Below, piece by piece: positions 27,101 to 33,698 of a stretch of 64,000 nucleotides of DNA. Within the stretch, counting starts at the first letter, position 1. Each line of letters opens with the position of its first letter. Under the pieces are notes generated by a model. The model ran no database searches. It had not been told where the DNA came from and saw only the letters and a program-made list of their open reading frames with translations. Both the position numbers and the translations under genes were made by a program. This stretch comes from Fragum whitleyi (lineage: Eukaryota > Mollusca > Bivalvia > Cardiida > Cardiidae): assembly GCA_948146395.1 (NCBI GenBank), contig OX411556.1, forward strand, positions 32,641,056 to 32,705,055. Direction: 5' to 3'.

Positions 27101-28127
27101 GGGCAAACATCTTGGATTATAACAATAAAATGTGAACAGTTTGTCATGCAAAGAAGCCTGCATTGGCCTGATATCACCTGCCTGATAACATAAAAGGATA
27201 TCAGATAGTCTATTTTTGGAATCAGATCGAATATTCATGAACATATTTTTTTTTTTGTGACGATCTTTAACCCAAATTGATTGCATGATAATTAGAATAA
27301 TGTGTGTAAGAGTCCTAAATATCAATGTTATCTGGTCTCGGTAAAGGCGTGTTATCATAAATTCTCCCAACCTCGACCAGATAACATTGTTACTTCTAGA
27401 CACTAACACTATTATTCTGTACATAACAGCTATCTTTGGGCTAATTACAGTTTACAACATCCTGAAATTGATAAGGTGAATGCTGTTGGAATGATTTAGG
27501 ATTGAAATTGAATGAGAGTGTGGAGCGAGTTGAGAGTGAATTTAATGGGAGGTAATCCAATCTCGCAAATTTTGTTCAGTGTGGAAAAAAATAGCGTTAT
27601 TGATTACCACCCTTTAATAAAATATGCATACAAGTTCTTTAGATAGCTTCACATTGCTTCAAGAACCTAATAGACGATTACAATTTGAATTCTGTCAGTG
27701 AAATCACCATTTTTTTCTCTTCCCAAATTTATTATGAATGACGTTTTTGATTCTATATTTTCAATAGGTTTGGGCGTTTTTGAATTGTTTGAATGAGTGT
27801 TTAGAATGAATGAATGGAGCGCTGATTCAGTGATTTAGAATGGTTTTGATTGAGATGAATGTCAATTTCCCGATGTAACAAACTATAAATGTGACGCATA
27901 TTTGTCACCGTTAACCGATACGGACTAAAACCACGAACCTGTGGTCGGCTATCAATTTCATTTGTAGTATCCATGACGTAGCCTTTGTTCGTGTAAGCTT
28001 GTGCTTCTTCGAAAGTGGGCGGGGCATCCGGCTCCAGCGGAACAGAGGTTTGAGACCCGGGCATGGACTTTTCATTGATGTCGTCAAATCGCTTGATCTG
28101 CTTCAGCTGTATATCGTTGGTAGACAT
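2940..28127 (-). CDS. SLC28A3: SLC28/CNT-family sodium-coupled nucleoside transporter (CNT3-like), 12 coding exons, 3' end unresolved
   Basis: Twelve exons on the minus strand join with matching splice phases into about 640 residues, close to the roughly 600-690 residues usual for animal CNTs. In family terms the protein would be a plasma-membrane carrier importing nucleosides with a cation gradient. Seen in order: hydrophilic N-terminus (1-63), acidic segment (64-90), N-terminal membrane helices (about 92-222), VNWRPV block (223), GNIFIGQ (335-341) joined to TEAPL (342-346), GFATIAGSV (367-375), NEFVAY (524-529) and TYALCGF (588-594). The pairs Gly340-Gln341 and Ser374-Val375 are those of human CNT3, which suggests broad purine/pyrimidine use (inference). 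Join order of CDS: 28127-27939, 23789-23708, 16568-16328, 15367-15214, 13095-12901, 11696-11535, 8989-8864, 7869-7739, 5583-5400, 4589-4463, 3921-3773, 3120-2940. The final exon is not identified. The exact paralogue (A1, A2 or A3) is not decided by sequence alone. Confidence 0.9.
3649..3745. mobile_element. MITE-G copy 1 (97-bp palindrome)
   Basis: Arms carry ggtcaattttgtctatac and its complement, with outer ends agatccacaa / ttgttgatct. It ends 28 bases downstream of the exon 11 donor. Sister copies: 56516-56623 and 58626-58728, the last nearly perfect. Confidence 0.85.
3773..3921 (-). CDS. SLC28A3: SLC28-like gene, coding exon 11 (extracellular loop)
   Basis: Acceptor TTTATTTACAG; two bases complete Glu, then 49 codons [19 protein letters not shown]...GGIIE, donor GAG|GTAAGG, phase 0. 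It corresponds to the loop after NEFVAY (..LS.WI..), which varies between CNTs. Three N-X-S/T sequons are visible (NST, NGT, NTT), so glycosylation is possible if the loop is outside. A 97-base palindrome ends 28 bases downstream of the donor. Confidence 0.85.
4463..4589 (-). CDS. SLC28A3: SLC28-like gene, coding exon 10 (NEFVAY)
   Basis: Acceptor TATATTTTCAG, then [16 protein letters not shown] and [11 protein letters not shown], 42 codons plus one base; donor ACAG|GTAATC, phase 1. NEFVAY is a CNT signature in the helix lining the nucleoside-binding site. Upstream of the acceptor there is an AT-rich ~110-base tandem repeat (4690-5000), about 100 bases away. Confidence 0.94.
4690..5000. repeat. 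~110-base AT-rich tandem repeat, about 3 copies
   Basis: Each unit contains ttgagta.ggtaattta and agaacatataagtaaatcg followed by a T-rich stretch and a (t)tattcaaaatt end. It lies in the intron just upstream of exon 10. No coding potential. Confidence 0.75.
5031..5180. mobile_element. MITE-F, left part
   Basis: Starts gcccgaggttataaaac and carries tctcaactgagaatttt-type sequence plus the small palindrome aataagttgttaattataac. Related copies: 17549-17785, 18282-18838 (split by a SINE) and 51770-51880. Confidence 0.6.
5242..5387. mobile_element. MITE-B copy 2 (degraded)
   Basis: The left arm reads gtagatccgtaatagttctg, the centre has aggtttcctaatgg / cattaggaaac, and the right arm is worn (gttgcgaactta). 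It abuts the exon 9 donor (about 12 bases). Confidence 0.8.
5400..5583 (-). CDS. SLC28A3: SLC28-like gene, coding exon 9 ([21 protein letters not shown])
   Basis: A pyrimidine-rich acceptor (TTTCTTTCTAACAG) is followed by one base completing Gly and 61 codons. IEAASNGAS and [16 protein letters not shown] are the conserved EAA..GAS and [13 protein letters not shown] blocks of CNTs, a core helix of the transport domain. The donor is AAT|GTGAGC, phase 0. A degenerate copy of a palindromic MITE (5242-5387) ends about 12 bases downstream of the donor. Confidence 0.93.
5650..5892. mobile_element. MITE-I copy 1 (~240 bp)
   Basis: The ends gagcctgtgcgtgacatttcc and ggaaatgttacgca are inverted; inside is the palindrome cctgtgcagccacacagacagg. 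A closely similar copy is at 61890-62125, and shorter relatives lie at 28668-28800 and 62425-62665. Confidence 0.7.
6640..7055. mobile_element. Element K, copy 1
   Basis: Non-coding interspersed repeat with the blocks ctcggctg near the left, caacatgtgtgccaggtttc in the middle, a run of gac triplets, and cctcgggttttctccgaaac at the right. Copies: 10945-11522 (split by a SINE), 25340-25530 and 25945-26232. Small open frames crossing it are not supported as genes. Confidence 0.6.
7385..7690. mobile_element. MITE-D copy 1
   Basis: A palindromic head (arms aatacgcactaagtg and atatctaacgaggtt) and a tail ending tatttgtttagttgtaagat. The hairpin loop is shortened here. Ends about 50 bases downstream of the exon 8 donor. 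Further copies: 16598-16815, 19638-19965, 22535-22862, 42288-42590 and 53585-53905. Confidence 0.8.
7739..7869 (-). CDS. SLC28A3: SLC28-like gene, coding exon 8 ([18 protein letters not shown])
   Basis: Acceptor CATCTGTTGTAG, 43 codons plus two bases, donor GG|GTAAGC in phase 2. The translation [19 protein letters not shown] followed by KLFWPES matches the CNT block LLTASVMSAP..L..AKLFWPE. A lysine-rich loop ([16 protein letters not shown]) follows the helix. It was found by following the expected order of family blocks; the open stretch is short. Confidence 0.93.
8028..8325 (-). mobile_element. SINE-1 (tRNA-derived), diverged copy
   Basis: Reads gattttacgccgctttcagc and tatcgcggcggct on the plus strand, so the tRNA-like head is at the right and the element is in minus orientation. 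The B-box region is worn. The better-preserved copy at 11076-11357 defines the family. Confidence 0.75.
8555..8660. mobile_element. MITE-A, right half only
   Basis: Has the family's gaatgaatgtagcagtgag block and the end ttgtcaatttcatgatgt. It lies about 200 bases downstream of the exon 7 donor. Confidence 0.65.
8864..8989 (-). CDS. SLC28A3: SLC28-like gene, coding exon 7 (TEAPL / GFATIAGSV)
   Basis: Forty-two codons in phase 0 between TTTGTTTCCAG and GAT|GTAAGG. It begins [19 protein letters not shown] and ends with [22 protein letters not shown] belongs to the first helical hairpin that forms the nucleoside site; Ser374-Val375 is the second selectivity pair and matches CNT3. Its acceptor and first 68 bases head a 12-copy tandem array that runs upstream to about 10117. 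Confidence 0.95.
8922..10117 (-). repeat. 98-base minisatellite made of exon 7's acceptor and first 68 coding bases (~12 copies)
   Basis: The copy at 8922-8989 plus its acceptor is the functional exon 7 start. About eleven more copies follow upstream in the transcript, each with a T-rich tract, TTTGTTTCCAG or a close variant, and 68 bases readable as [19 protein letters not shown].. in the exon's frame. Copies differ mostly at third codon positions. The unit ends before the exon's second half, and no good donor follows, so copies look like partial pseudo-exons. Copy 4 has a small deletion and copy 11 a local rearrangement. Confidence 0.95.
10405..10640. mobile_element. MITE-J copy 1
   Basis: Ends gcgacccgtcacgcgaaaag and tttttgcgtgacgggtcac are inverted repeats; the centre has the palindrome ctagtcaggctgcgctgact / gcgcagcttgactag. 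Related copies: about 49675-49870 and 62992-63250. Confidence 0.8.
10945..11522. mobile_element. Element K copy 2, interrupted by SINE-1
   Basis: The left part (to 11075) and the right part (from 11358) are continuous element-K sequence when the SINE is removed. The right end (gaaaacagccgagctaaaa) lies within about 12 bases of the exon 6 donor at 11535. Confidence 0.75.
11076..11357 (-). mobile_element. SINE-1, full copy with 13-base target-site duplication
   Basis: Flanked on both sides by tcttttgatggtg (11063-11075 and 11358-11370). On the minus strand the head (11357 to about 11283) is a tRNA-like sequence: first arm GCCGCCG pairs with CGGCGGC, A box TAGCGCAGTTGGTAGCGC, B box GGTTCGATCCC. 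The anticodon stem does not pair well, so it is not called a tRNA gene. The tail is an (ATTG)n-type run at 11076-11091. The family would move by LINE-supplied enzymes. Confidence 0.93.
11535..11696 (-). CDS. SLC28A3: SLC28-like gene, coding exon 6 (GNIFIGQ)
   Basis: Fifty-four codons in phase 0 between CTCTTGTAG and CAG|GTAAGT. It begins [19 protein letters not shown] and ends with the hairpin motif GNIFIGQ. The last two residues, Gly340 and Gln341, occupy the first selectivity pair of human CNTs (Ser-Gln in CNT1, Gly-Met in CNT2, Gly-Gln in CNT3). The acceptor and first ~80 bases are repeated about seven more times upstream of the exon (to 12425). Confidence 0.95.
11617..12425 (-). repeat. 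~105-base minisatellite made of exon 6's acceptor and 5' coding part (~8 copies)
   Basis: The first unit is the start of the real exon 6. Seven degenerate units follow upstream, each with a version of GTAGG(T/C)CCTAC and the complement of ggataacaaactgcattac. Unlike the exon 7 array, these copies carry frame-breaking deletions and many replacement changes, so they look like neutral pseudo-exons. Confidence 0.9.
12631..12768. mobile_element. MITE-C, full copy (137-bp foldback)
   Basis: Palindrome with ends gccctgcgttcagg / cctgaacgcagggc, inner arms acggtacatactgtttgcc / tacagtttgcaccg, and the core tttgcacgtgcttttgcgtg. It lies in the intron about 130 bases after the exon 5 donor. Confidence 0.9.
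12901..13095 (-). CDS. SLC28A3: SLC28-like gene, coding exon 5 (VNWRPV block)
   Basis: Sixty-five codons in phase 0 between TGTATTTCAG and AAG|GTAACA. It begins [14 protein letters not shown] and contains [23 protein letters not shown] and HHYFAFK, which follow the family order closely (human CNT3 has WRPV, LLILRTDPGF, DAG.SFVFG and FFAFKV at the same places). This segment includes a membrane helix and the amphipathic interfacial helix of the CNT fold. Confidence 0.95.
13140..14147. other. Intron stretch with a large imperfect inverted element
   Basis: The motif gtatagtccgtttgacttct near 13190 recurs inverted at about 14068-14087 (agaagtcaaacggactat), with tggaccaa / ttggtcca next to it. The ~900 bases between them therefore look like one non-coding inverted-ended element. 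No supported gene inside. Confidence 0.55.
14148..14300. mobile_element. MITE-E, one arm
   Basis: Contains tttactaaacatcttaggat and catcatctcattggaatcgt, the arm sequences of the foldback at 17306-17548. Ends at about ggtaaaacggcccctg. Confidence 0.6.
14305..14470 (-). mobile_element. tRNA-derived SINE relic
   Basis: The plus strand reads gggttcgaactcaagaccct, the complement of a B-box-like GAGTTCGAACCC. An acccattggtggga block also occurs in SINE-1. Too diverged to place ends. Confidence 0.35.
14718..14880. mobile_element. MITE-A, left half
   Basis: Begins acatcgagaaattgaccagg, includes gcgcggagcgagttttgagtg and the aatccaatatagctaat arm of the inner palindrome; the right half is absent. 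Confidence 0.65.
15024..15182. mobile_element. MITE-B copy 3 (best-preserved foldback)
   Basis: Ends aaggtagtggacccgtaata and attacaggtccactacctt. The whole 159 bases can fold into one long hairpin with aacctcg / cgaggtt near the loop. It lies 31 bases downstream of the exon 4 donor. Confidence 0.92.
15214..15367 (-). CDS. SLC28A3: SLC28-like gene, coding exon 4
   Basis: The acceptor CTTGTTTCAG ends at 15368. The exon is 154 bases: one base completing an Ile codon from exon 3, then 51 codons starting [20 protein letters not shown]. It ends FSHKPHK|V, the counterpart of the conserved FSK.P..V region before the VNWRP block of CNTs. The donor is AAG|GTAGGA, phase 0. A palindromic element (15024-15182) lies 31 bases downstream of this donor. 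Confidence 0.9.
15700..15800 (-). mobile_element. SINE-1 fragment
   Basis: Carries taacgccg, ggtatttcttgcacca and ttccaagtctccagccgcc, all recognisable SINE-1 body blocks; head and tail are missing. Confidence 0.5.
16008..16205. repeat. ~34-base tandem repeat, about 5-6 copies
   Basis: Units follow the pattern acatttcgatgtctacaaga then agct.ctctag. In the intron about 120 bases downstream of exon 3's donor. Confidence 0.85.
16328..16568 (-). CDS. SLC28A3: SLC28-like gene, coding exon 3 (first membrane helices)
   Basis: The acceptor TTTCATTTCAG ends at 16569 and the exon enters in phase 1. The translation [19 protein letters not shown] is a hydrophobic helix; a second hydrophobic helix ([18 protein letters not shown]) follows after an acidic loop. 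The donor T|GTAAGT at 16328 is consensus and leaves phase 2. The exon aligns in position with the first two N-terminal helices of CNT proteins. A palindromic repeat starts about 30 bases upstream of the acceptor. Confidence 0.85.
16598..16815. mobile_element. MITE-D copy 2
   Basis: Head hairpin: tacgtacttagtgttttgta ... gaggctctgtcgagacaatt ... acaatacactaagtaggtat. The tail is shortened (aaatgcaagtttctaaaaat). Starts about 30 bases upstream of exon 3's acceptor. Confidence 0.85.
17306..17548. mobile_element. MITE-E, full foldback copy
   Basis: The arms include atctcattggaatcgtgtt and its complement aacacgatttcaatgagat around the centre, with ends ttttactacacttcttacg / gtaagatgtttagtaaaa. 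Copies at 51475-51715 and 55605-55812. Confidence 0.85.
17549..17785. mobile_element. MITE-F copy
   Basis: Ends resemble gagaatataaaacttcttctc and catgacaaaagtttaataatctc; the centre has the hairpin aagttgttttttataacaact. Placed directly after MITE-E at 17548. Confidence 0.6.
18282..18838. mobile_element. MITE-F copy split by a SINE
   Basis: The left part (18282-18492) starts caggacccgaggttataaac; the right part (18784-18838) ends ataaccccgggccctg. Together they form the inverted-ended element, with SINE-1 inserted between. Confidence 0.75.
18493..18783 (-). mobile_element. SINE-1, full copy with 11-base target-site duplication
   Basis: Flanked by gagaaaatttt on both sides (18482-18492 and 18784-18794). 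On the minus strand the head has CGCAGTTGGTAGCGCGCC and GGTTCGATCCCC; the tail is a TTTGATTTGATTTGAA-type run at the left. A clear retroposed insertion into MITE-F. Confidence 0.92.
19090..19390. repeat. ~140-base tandem duplication
   Basis: Two copies share gttccttggtcacagacaag and accgattgccacag (about 19168 and 19318), followed by tccattttatttggtct. No coding signal seen. Confidence 0.8.
19638..19965. mobile_element. MITE-D copy 3 (long hairpin)
   Basis: Head palindrome from ataatacgtacttagtg to ctaaatacgtatt, with gtcaaggctctgccgagac at the loop; the tail ends atttgtatagttataagat. One of the best copies. Confidence 0.88.
20565..21660. repeat. 84-base tandem repeat, about 13 copies
   Basis: The units centre on gaaactttatttctagcgtt and gtctttatgtccggtgttat. 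Copies 21080-21600 are almost identical and the rest decay outwards. As 84 is divisible by three, several frames stay open on both strands for up to about 210 codons, but the peptides are only the repeat and have no start or family context. Confidence 0.95.
21735..22080. mobile_element. MITE-A copy
   Basis: Right half clear (gaatgaatgaatggagcgct, ending gatgtcaatttcatgatgt); the left half is altered and partly deleted. Confidence 0.65.
22535..22862. mobile_element. MITE-D copy 4 (reverse orientation)
   Basis: The tail comes first (attttatcttattactatgc) and the head hairpin is on the right (atgcatacttagtgtattgt to acaaaaccgtatgtatta). Confidence 0.85.
23222..23707. repeat. ~75-115-base tandem repeat starting at the donor of exon 2
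   Basis: Units contain gttttatttctagcctttgt, cactcggctagtattttcat and acctttattatgatt. The last unit merges into the exon 2 donor region: ggctagtattttcat of the unit lines up with tactggtatactctt around the donor. Short poly-hydrophobic frames through it are repeat artefacts. Confidence 0.8.
23708..23789 (-). CDS. SLC28A3: SLC28-like gene, coding exon 2 (acidic linker)
   Basis: The acceptor is strong (T-rich tract then TTTTCCAG) at 23790, phase 0. The 27 codons start [11 protein letters not shown] and are dominated by Glu, Asp and Ser, like the acidic stretch before the first helix of vertebrate CNT3. The donor A|GTAGGG at 23708 leaves phase 1, exactly what exon 3 needs. The exon starts with ATG, so it could also serve as an alternative translation start. 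A tandem array begins at its donor side and a MITE-like repeat lies about 20 bases upstream of its acceptor. Confidence 0.62.
23811..24041. mobile_element. MITE-M copy 2
   Basis: Begins ttaaccctttcctgtttt, has the hairpin gaagaaattgcttgtcagaa / gcaatttcttc, ends agcaaagggttaaa. Its left end lies about 20 bases upstream of the exon 2 acceptor. Confidence 0.75.
24140..25215. repeat. ~105-115-base tandem repeat in alternating dimers, ~9-10 copies
   Basis: Units start tattggaatgaaagct. Two subtypes alternate: one with gataatcatatgatatgtt, the other with agcaggctaaaatgcatga, making a higher-order period near 215 bases. A MITE-H is inserted at 24922-25008. Satellite-like, non-coding. Confidence 0.9.
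24922..25008. mobile_element. MITE-H copy 1 (87-bp near-perfect hairpin)
   Basis: Arms catatcgagggttcggtgca and tgcaccgaaccctcgatatg; inner arms gtaagtgtatatac / gtatatacacttac. It interrupts one unit of the surrounding satellite. Relatives: 53182-53267 and 57266-57347. Confidence 0.93.
25340..25680. mobile_element. Element K copy 3 followed by a MITE-C fragment
   Basis: The K blocks gaacatgtgagccaagtttc and atcacaaaatgacaaaattt are followed by a degenerate MITE-C core (ttgcacgtgagtagggcct, acatgtgcaaagtggg). Confidence 0.5.
25945..26232. mobile_element. Element K copy 4
   Basis: Starts acgctcggctg, contains caaacacacatgccaagttt and ends cggtttttctccgaaaatag, with inverted cggctg / tagccg near the ends. 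Confidence 0.6.
26441..26601. mobile_element. MITE-B copy 4
   Basis: Arms aggtagtggacccataatag and ctattacgggtccactacct, with a shared hairpin tttcctaatgaaaatcatta. Lies deep in intron 1, not near an exon. Confidence 0.9.
27300..27410. repeat. Inverted repeat around atgttatctggtc
   Basis: The sequence aatgttatctggtctcggt (about 27323) recurs inverted as cgaccagataacattgtt (about 27373), and taatgtgtgtaagagtcct / agacactaacactatta flank it. A ~110-base hairpin of unknown family. Confidence 0.55.
27457..27876. mobile_element. MITE-A copy next to exon 1
   Basis: Starts acatcctgaaattgataagg, ends gtcaatttcccgatgt. It is almost full length and ends 63 bases downstream of the exon 1 donor. Confidence 0.78.
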
Positions 28128-28140
28128 GATGAGTTACTAT
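27939..28140 (-). CDS. SLC28A3: SLC28-like gene, coding exon 1 (start codon at 28127)
   Basis: A good 3' splice site (TTGATTTTTCAG) ends at 28141, so at least one non-coding exon lies upstream. Thirteen bases of 5' UTR precede the ATG at 28127. The 63 codons begin MSTNDIQ and are hydrophilic, as expected for the cytoplasmic N-terminus of a CNT. The donor is CAG|GTTCGT at 27939, phase 0; it is weaker than the others and was chosen because it precedes unrelated repeat DNA and matches the phase of exon 2. Confidence 0.72.
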
Positions 28141-28214
28141 CTGAAAAATCAATAAACAGTTCGCTGCTGTAAAACAAATCGATAGCAAAAAAAAAAAATA
28201 CCCCATTCCTTTTT

Positions 28215-28445
28215 TCATGGGGTTTTACGTCGCTTTCAACAAACTTTTGGTTATATCGCGGAGGCTGGAACATTTAACAATGGATTGCTGTAATTTCTCA
28301 TATCAGTACTACAATTACATCTTTTCCTAGCCTCAAGCTGCTTTCCCACATAGGTATATGTTTATCACCCCATTATTTGGGGACAAATGGTAGGAAAGGA
28401 TGGGTGCCATCGGCGGAGATCAAACTCGGAACCTTTGAGACGCAT
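28215..28445 (-). mobile_element. SINE-1 copy just upstream of coding exon 1
   Basis: Body blocks ggggttttacgtcgctttca, tatcgcggaggctgg and atcaaactcggaacctttga are present. It lies in the intron or leader region upstream of the first coding exon. Confidence 0.7.
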
Positions 28446-28667
28446 TCAAACTAAGATGACTGTTTAAGGTTTTTTTGTACCGTTTTGTTTCAAATACTTT
28501 ATGTGAACAAGTATTTTGTTTCATGTTCATTATTATGAATTTAATGAATAATGTTTTAATGTTATGAAAAGTGTGTTCTGACGGTAGGCAATGGATGCGA
28601 CCAGCGATCCGTCAATAGAGACGATTCAAGAGATTTCCAACAACATAACTTTCGTTTAAAAGTTTTA

Positions 28668-28800
28668 ATCAATGAGCATGTGTGTCACATTTCCAACATT
28701 TACATATGCGTGGCGTTAAGACCCTGATCAGCCTGTGCAACCGCACAGGCTGATCAGTGTCTTCACTACGCACTAAAAGATAGCCGTAGCCTAAAGTTGC
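28668..28800. mobile_element. MITE-I/J-like palindrome
   Basis: Left end gagcatgtgtgtcacatttcc; the centre is a perfect hairpin with arms gatcagcctgtgc / gcacaggctgatc. Confidence 0.65.
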
Positions 28801-29690
<890 letters not shown>

Positions 29691-29999
29691 ACACACTAAC
29701 ACACGCATGATGCGTGCACACTCAAATATACACACTTACACGCGCGTGTACACACACACATACTTCAAAACATAATCATTAAACATAAAAATCAGTCACG
29801 CAAATAGTAAAGTCAAATTTCAACACGGACAAATTTGTAAAATTTAATAGAATCACGTACGAACAGACACCATGTAGAACTTAACACGCCTCTTGAAAAA
29901 ATGTCAGAAAGAAACAATTATATATTTTGTTGGTTCAGTGAATAAACCTTTATTCTTTTTTTTTTGAAATGTGAACTGTGTTCGATTCTCTTATGGAAG

Positions 30000-30152
30000 T
30001 AAGCCTTCAGCCGCTATCTCACATAGGTCTACGATTATCAATCCATTGGTGAGAGACAAATAGTCGGAAAGAATGAGTGCCGCCGTCGGAGATCGAACCC
30101 GCGAACTCTAGATTGACAGTCCGATGCGCTACCAACTGCGCTATGATGGCAT
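30000..30152 (-). mobile_element. SINE-1, head half
   Basis: Contains agatcgaacccgcgaactct and gcgctaccaactgcgctatg, i.e. B and A boxes on the minus strand; the body and tail are lost at the left. Confidence 0.75.
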
Positions 30153-30239
30153 CATTTACCTAATGAAGGTCTCTTTCCCTTGACATGGAAAGATAAATGA
30201 TCTAACTTTGGTTTTTAACATCGTTTTGTGTTCGAAAGA

Positions 30240-30559
30240 TTTTCGAATCAAATTGAATCATTTCGAATCAAATTGAATCAGTGTGAGGATCGAGTTTTGA
30301 ATGAGACTATCGGTAGGTAATTCAATATCGCTAATCTCGTCCAATCGGACACTTCAAAACCAACACCAGTCAATAAAATCACGCAAAGTGTACATGATTG
30401 TCGATTTGAATGAAATGTTTTGAACGATTTCGGGATGTTTTTGAAACATTTTGGATCGTTTCTGAATGGATTTAGTGAGTGATTGGAGTTAATGAATGTA
30501 ACGCTGTGCAAGCGAATTAGAACGGCTTCGATGGGTGTAATTGTCAATTTCACGATGTA
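30240..30559. mobile_element. MITE-A copy
   Basis: The right end ttgtcaatttcacgatgt is intact; the left end is worn (cgaatcaaattgaatc duplicated). Ends about 80 bases before the terminal repeat of the composite element at 30641. Confidence 0.7.
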
Positions 30560-31724
30560 ACTAGCTGTATGTGCTAATAATATAATGAGGAACGCTCTTT
30601 GAAAGCTCAGGAAAATAATCACAAATACAAGAGTTTTAATACCAAAGGGGGTGTTCCAAATGTATAGTAAAATGTGCCCACGCTTATATTTTTATGATAT
30701 TGTTGGTAATTGTAGTACTAGGTATACTGATTTAGGAAATGACTTTTTTTTCCAAAATTAGTAAAGAGGGTCGACCAAACAGTACCCGAAAGCACATCTT
30801 ATCTAAGACAAAGGGGTGTCAGGAAAAAAATCACCTTGCCAGGAAATTTTAGTATCTGTAAAGAGAATTTGTTACTGATTTAAAAGACAATTGGTACCTA
30901 CATGTTTTTATATAGGTTGGAATCTTATTTCTGTTTACTCCTAAAAGATAGCCCAAAAAGTTCTTGAAAATTTCATGAAAATTTGAAAAAAATGAAATTA
31001 TGTTCTGAGTTCTGAGGGTTAAAGAGTTTAAGTTGTAGCTCTAGTCCAGTTATCAAACTCTCTTAGAATTAAGATACATATGTTCTAAATGTTTACAGAA
31101 AGTTTCACTGAAATCGAAAACCGGTAAGTTAGTCAAAAATTTCCTAATGTAGAAGATAGTGGGTGGGGTAAGATATAGTTTTCACCCATCTGAGAATCTT
31201 AAAGTGTGAATAACTTTTCAACGGCTGTAGACAGGATCTTCATATTTCACACATGGATCCTTTGTGACAAAGCCTCTTTACAAACATTGGTCAAAATCAA
31301 CTGTCAAGGTAAAGGTTAATTATCAAGGTCATTGTTATAAAAAAAACAACTTCATTGAGCTTTGGGAACATACTTTGCAAAAGTAATGAACGATGATTTT
31401 GATTTTCAATTATAGTTTCTTTTAAACAAATTTATTTCAGTTGGTTCCTAACTCAAAGTCATTTGTGAAGGTCAATGTCAGATTTTCTTGTAAACAAACT
31501 CATTTCAGTTGGTTCCTTATTCAAGGTTATGTTTGCAGGTCAATGCCACATCTAAGAATGGTGTCTAGGATTTTACACTATGTCTTTTCTGTCACAATCC
31601 TGAAGAAGTTACTTGTTCTATGTTTTACAGGTCCGTCTTAGTAATAAGAGGCCTCCCGAAAATACTCGAGACGCTTTTAGCAATAAATCAAAATTCAGTC
31701 GAATTGTAAGTTATGAAATGGAAA

Positions 31725-31815
31725 ACTTTGGAAGGTAAAACAGTGAGAGAAAAGAAGGAATCTCTTGTAACAAGCATTTTCTTCTTTTTATACATTGTTT
31801 TCCTTTGTGTAATGA
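31725..31815. repeat. MITE-M remnant
   Basis: The hairpin gagaaaagaaggaatctctt / aagcattttcttctttt resembles the centre of MITE-M; the ends are not recognisable. Confidence 0.4.
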
Positions 31816-32439
31816 AAATGTCGAGTCTTGGGATAGGCAATTTAAATATTCAAAACTGTTAGGTTTACAAATGAAGATGAACAATCACTACCTTACTGAT
31901 GGACCTGCAATATTCCAGCTTTGCTGATACATGTACAAGTCCTTCCTAAAATATACTTGCCTCCAGCCCGAGGGTTATTGTCTGTGCTGACCCCTAGTCT
32001 TAATTCAAATAAGAAATACTTCTATAATGATACTACAATTTGAAAGAATATTTTTCTTTGTGAATAAATGATTCTTCTAGGTCTTAAGGTAAATGTGGTT
32101 TGTAAACAGGGAGGAAAGAATGAACTAAATCACTCACCCGAGTTTTATTGGTCAATGAAGAGATATTCTGGCAAAGATTCGTTGAAATGAGCGAAGTTGT
32201 TGAGATGTTTTTCAATGAAAAGGCTCAGCTTAGAAATTATTGAAATTGGTATTTTGGTTAAAAAGATGATGTTTTTTTCATTCGCCAAGTCAAACAGATT
32301 TTTATGCCAATTTCCCAAACAATTTTTGAAATGGTTTCCAAAGGAATATTCTGGGAAAATTGCATTGAAATTGGCTTGATGGTTCAGGAAGAAATGACGT
32401 TAACGGATTTAATAGTAAAACAAAAAACAATGGTCATAT

Positions 32440-32655
32440 TTATGAGCCAATCCGAATTTTGCGACCAATATTTGAGAAGGGTTACACAAGGAAAGTTCTG
32501 GAAAAGTTTCATTGAAATTGCCTTGAGGGTTAAGGAGGAGAAGAAGTTTTAAGAAATTTGGAAGACGGAAACCACATGATGCACGACCTGCGGCGGACTA
32601 GGGATCATAAAAGCTCCCATCGGGAATGTTGTGCTCTGGTGAGCTAGAAATCAAG
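32440..32655. repeat. Decayed copy of the AGCTCACC-type interspersed repeat (element L), 3' end
   Basis: It has the family blocks ggaaagttctggaaaagttt, cattgaaattgcc and gttaaggaggagaagaagtt, and ends tgctctggtgagct. Open frames at 32197-32552 fall in this repeat and are not supported as genes. Confidence 0.55.
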
Positions 32656-33698
32656 TTCCCTATCATGTTAAATTATATCTAAATTTATAATCAAACAAAA
32701 AAGTTTAAGAGATACTGTGTAGCCAATTTAGTGAAAGAAAGACTTAAGACTTTAACCTTTGAACTTTTTGACAAATGACATATTTTCTGATTCTTTCTGA
32801 TCTAGAATTGTGTTTATTTAATCGATATCAACCAAATAGTTTGTGGTAATTCTTTCAGACATTTGGGGCAGAATTAGGACCTTGAACTTAAAAGAAACAA
32901 AAAATGTTTAAAAAATATTTATGCCAAAGAGCAGGCCAATGACCTATTCTTTGTCAATGAACAAATGGCAATGACTCAAAAAATATGATGAGTAGAGTTA
33001 TGGTTCTTGTGAACTGTACTTCTCCTCAATGGATGAACAGACCAACAGAGAGTGGTGCAAAACAACAGCAAAATCTCAAATATGTCTCCTAGAGGATATT
33101 ACCGACCCCTTTTCCGTTGCCTTTCAAATAAAAAAAACATAATTCATTGTTATAATAATTTGTTATGATATATTTTTTTCATAACTGGCGTTAATACTTA
33201 TACTTGGCCAAGTCAATGATATCGTCTTAGGTTCGGCATAAATATGTTATGGAAATCTTTCATAGTCCCTGATAGGAGTATTGTGCCTTAAAAAAACAAC
33301 ACACAGAATAAACAAAAAATCTAGTTTTTGTGTTTTATTTTTGTGTGACCTTGTTTGGTGACAATGACCTTGAACATTTAAGACTATCATAAAGTTTCTT
33401 GATGTGCTTACTTAAGAGGTCATAGATCCAACAAAAAATAAACATTGTATAACTTGAATAGGCTCGCATTTTTGTTTAATTTTAAAAGCAATTTTTATTT
33501 TTGAGTGGGTAAAAATTGTCAAGCAACGTAGAACTTTTCATTTTATATATTCATTATTTTACTTATATCTTATTTTACTTTTAAAGGCTTTACAGTACAT
33601 GAAATATATGCCTAAATTGATAAGTTAAAGAAATTATAGCATATCAAACTACCCCACCCACTTACCCGAACATAGATTAAGACAAGGAGTTTTAATTT

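Noticed and set aside
32197..32552. Two overlapping small ORFs
   Set aside because: They fall within a decayed element-L repeat also found at other sites; codons show no constraint by eye.
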